Assembly (NCBI RefSeq): GCF_900100275.1
Contig: NZ_FNET01000003.1
Span: 248,001-312,000 of the forward strand
Length of the DNA stretch: 64,000 nucleotides
Reading direction: 5' to 3'
Source: Lentzea albidocapillata subsp. violacea
GTDB taxonomy: Bacteria; Actinomycetota; Actinomycetes; Mycobacteriales; Pseudonocardiaceae
A program made the position numbers and the translations under genes. This document shows positions 62,582 to 64,000 of this stretch, piece by piece (the first letter of the stretch is position 1; the number at the start of each line of letters is the position of its first letter). Below the pieces are notes generated by a model, which was not told the DNA's origin, ran no database searches, and was given only the letters and a program-made list of their open reading frames with translations.

Positions 62582-62597
62582 GTGGTTGCTTAACCAC
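62582..62597. promoter_or_regulatory. Perfect inverted repeat before the trypsin gene
   Basis: GTGGTT (62582-62587), GCTT, AACCAC (62592-62597), 28 bases before the ATG. Could be an operator or a weak hairpin controlling the secreted protease; no regulator is assigned. Confidence 0.4.
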
Positions 62598-62624
62598 TCC
62601 CTGCACTCACCGAGGTGACCAACC

Positions 62625-63335
62625 ATGCGTTTCACCATTGCGATCGCGGGCGCCGTCCTGACGGCTCTCTCCCTCGCCCCTGCCACCGCCACGGCCGCTC
62701 CGGAGAACCCGGACATGTCGCCGATGATCATCGGCGGCAGCTACGCGCAGAACTTCCCGTACGCGGCGCGCCTGTTCGCCAACGGACGGGAGAACTGCTC
62801 CGCCACGAAGATCGCCCCCAACTGGATCCTGACGGCGGAGCACTGCGTGGCCCGCAGTGCCACGTACACGTTCCGGGCGGGCAGCCTGGACCAGCACTCC
62901 GGTGGCCAGATGGTCACCGCGAACCGGATCATCAAGCACCCGTCGGCGGACCTGGCGCTGGCCAGGGTCTCGCCGGCGATGTCCGGCCCGTTCGCCCCGC
63001 TCGTCGCGCAGGTCAGGACCAACCAGACCGTGCAGCTCTACGGCTGGGGTGCCACGTGCACGAACCAGCCGGAGATCAACTGCCAGTCGCGCTACCTGAA
63101 GGTCGCGAACACGCGCGTCACGAGCACCAACGGCAAGGACTACCGCGGTGGCGTCGCCATCTCGGTGACCAGGGTCGACGGCATCGCGGCCGGCGGTGAC
63201 TCCGGCGGTCCGATGTTCGCCAACGGCCGCCAGGTCGGCGTCGCCTCGACGTCGGACCGTTCCACGCGTTCCAACTACACCAGCGTCAACCACGGCCCCT
63301 ACCGCAGCTGGATCACCCAGCACGCGGGAGTGTGA
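62625..63335 (+). CDS. Secreted trypsin-like serine protease (S1)
   Basis: 236-residue S1 protease. Signal peptide about 1-27 (cleavage after TATAAP/A), then a short propeptide before IIGGSYAQNFPYAARLF, where a mature N-terminus starting I-I-G-G is expected. Triad: His in LTAEHCV (about 72), Asp in SADLALARV (about 109), Ser in GGDSGGPMF (about 188). Cys pairs ENCS/EHCV and TCTN/NCQS. Without R at the cleavage site (PMIIGG), activation is not by trypsin-like cutting. Extracellular; substrate unknown. Confidence 0.9.
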   Translation: MRFTIAIAGAVLTALSLAPATATAAPENPDMSPMIIGGSYAQNFPYAARLFANGRENCSATKIAPNWILTAEHCVARSATYTFRAGSLDQHSGGQMVTANRIIKHPSADLALARVSPAMSGPFAPLVAQVRTNQTVQLYGWGATCTNQPEINCQSRYLKVANTRVTSTNGKDYRGGVAISVTRVDGIAAGGDSGGPMFANGRQVGVASTSDRSTRSNYTSVNHGPYRSWITQHAGV

Positions 63336-63365
63336 CCAACCCTGACTGACCAGCGGTAACCCTGC

Positions 63366-63395
63366 GATGGCCCCCGGCTCCGGCCGGGGGCCATC
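63366..63395 (+). terminator. Terminator after the protease gene
   Basis: Perfect 13-bp stem GATGGCCCCCGGC (63366-63378) / GCCGGGGGCCATC (63383-63395) with a 4-nt loop, 30 nt after the protease stop. Confidence 0.87.
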
Positions 63396-63477
63396 ACCCT
63401 ACGTGACCACTAATGGTGGATGGACACGAACGGAGTAGCCAGTTACCGTGCCTCCAGCGTTCGCGCCGCTCGGGAGC

Positions 63478-64000
63478 ATGGTGAGGTGCCCAGTGCAGGA
63501 CGGCCCGCAGCGGGTGACAAAAGGCGATTCCGAACGCCCGAATGTGGCTCGTCTGTTCGACTACTACCTCGGCGGAGCGCACAACTTCGCGGTCGACCGC
63601 GTGGTGGCCGAGGAGATCATCAAAAGGTTTCCCGTCGCCGAGATGGCGCGCACGATCAGGTCCTTCTCCCGCCGCGTGGTGCGCCTGTGCGTCGAGGAGT
63701 ACGGCATCCGCCAGTTCCTCGACCTGGGCAGCGGCATCCCGACCGCCGGCAACGTCCACGAGGTCGCCCAGTCGCTCGACCCGTCGTGCAACGTCGTCTA
63801 CGTCGACAGCGACCCGGTGACCGTGGCCCACGCACGCACGATGCTGCGCGACAACCTCAACGCCGCCATCGTGCAGTCCGACATCTGCGACGTCGGCGCC
63901 GTGCTGCGGCACCCGGAAACGCGCCGCCTCATCGACTTCACCCAGCCGGCTGCAGTGCTGATGATCGGCGTCCTGCCGTACGTCACCGACGAGCCCGCAG
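63478..64000 (+). CDS. DUF574 SAM-dependent methyltransferase, 5' part
   Basis: Open to the window edge (about 174 codons seen). After a variable start it reads SERPNVARLFDYYLGGAHNF, then VVAEEIIKRFPVAEMAR, motif I FLDLGSGIPTAGNVHEVAQS (the family's L-D-x-G-S/C-G-x-P-T), and VVYVDSDPVTVAHARTML (acidic ribose contact). This is the actinomycete DUF574 family (PF04672), large in Streptomyces and Pseudonocardiaceae, product unknown. ATG 63478 is used; GTG 63448 and GTG 63514 are in frame. Confidence 0.85.
   Translation, partial: MVRCPVQDGPQRVTKGDSERPNVARLFDYYLGGAHNFAVDRVVAEEIIKRFPVAEMARTIRSFSRRVVRLCVEEYGIRQFLDLGSGIPTAGNVHEVAQSLDPSCNVVYVDSDPVTVAHARTMLRDNLNAAIVQSDICDVGAVLRHPETRRLIDFTQPAAVLMIGVLPYVTDEPA

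Overview
The window is GC-rich actinomycete chromosome, most likely from the family Pseudonocardiaceae (a Lentzea/Saccharothrix/Actinosynnema-like organism). This is inferred from strong G/C third-position bias, many GTG/TTG starts, 4-nt ATGA/GTGA overlaps, WhiB proteins, F420 genes, DUF397/XRE pairs and, above all, gene order. From end to end the backbone follows the Mycobacterium tuberculosis segment Rv3265c-Rv3219: wbbL, GDP-mannose genes, fbiA/fbiB, whiB2, manB/manA, permease, sahH, tmk, mtrA-mtrB-lpqB, comF, hpf, secA, wax-ester synthase, rsgA/aroA, SRAP, sigH/rshA, pdtaS, whiB1. No genus can be fixed without a search. No rRNA, tRNA, CRISPR array, transposase or prophage gene was seen.

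Layout. 0-16 kb: sugar activation and envelope (rhamnosyltransferase 3' end, mannose-1-P guanylyltransferase, later phosphomannomutase, SIS protein and mannose-6-P isomerase, together a complete fructose-6-P to GDP-mannose route), a base-excision glycosylase, the F420 operon fbiA-fbiB-NUDIX, an M50 protease, WhiB2, a very large membrane glycosyltransferase and a cation diffusion facilitator. 16-25 kb: a repeat-rich gap, an amino-acid permease and an accessory stretch (MarR, P-loop protein, GlmL-like ATPase, HTH/DUF2975 pair, TetR, GNAT, an 11-TM protein with a lipase motif). 25-33 kb: sahH, then an accessory island holding the most interesting locus, a SCP1.201/DddA-like deaminase toxin overlapping an Imm1 immunity gene, with an XRE/DUF397 pair, a large TerD-like protein and a second XRE regulator; tmk marks the return to the backbone. 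33-45 kb: methyltransferase, mtrA-mtrB-lpqB, inverted comF between repeat arrays and a 950-bp hpf leader, hpf and secA. 45-57 kb: small housekeeping and hypothetical genes, SpoU methyltransferase, wax-ester synthase-like gene, pruA, and the rsgA/aroA minus-strand operon facing SRAP. 57-64 kb: thiol-stress sigma/anti-sigma pair, the tiny ribosomal protein gene bL37, pdtaS, whiB1, a lipid kinase, a secreted trypsin and a truncated DUF574 methyltransferase.

Functional themes. Envelope building (WbbL, GDP-mannose, large GT, MtrAB-LpqB, SecA) sits with redox and translation control (SigR-RsrA, WhiB1, WhiB2, HPF, RsgA, bL37). Several regulatory sites are readable: a GGAAT-N19-GTT autoregulatory promoter before the sigma factor with two start codons, two GTGA-N6-TCAC CRP-type sites before whiB1, and a promoter-operator cluster between DUF2975 and TetR genes. 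Start codons were moved inward from the longest ORF wherever a ribosome-binding site, overlap or family alignment argued for it; each choice is explained in the entry.
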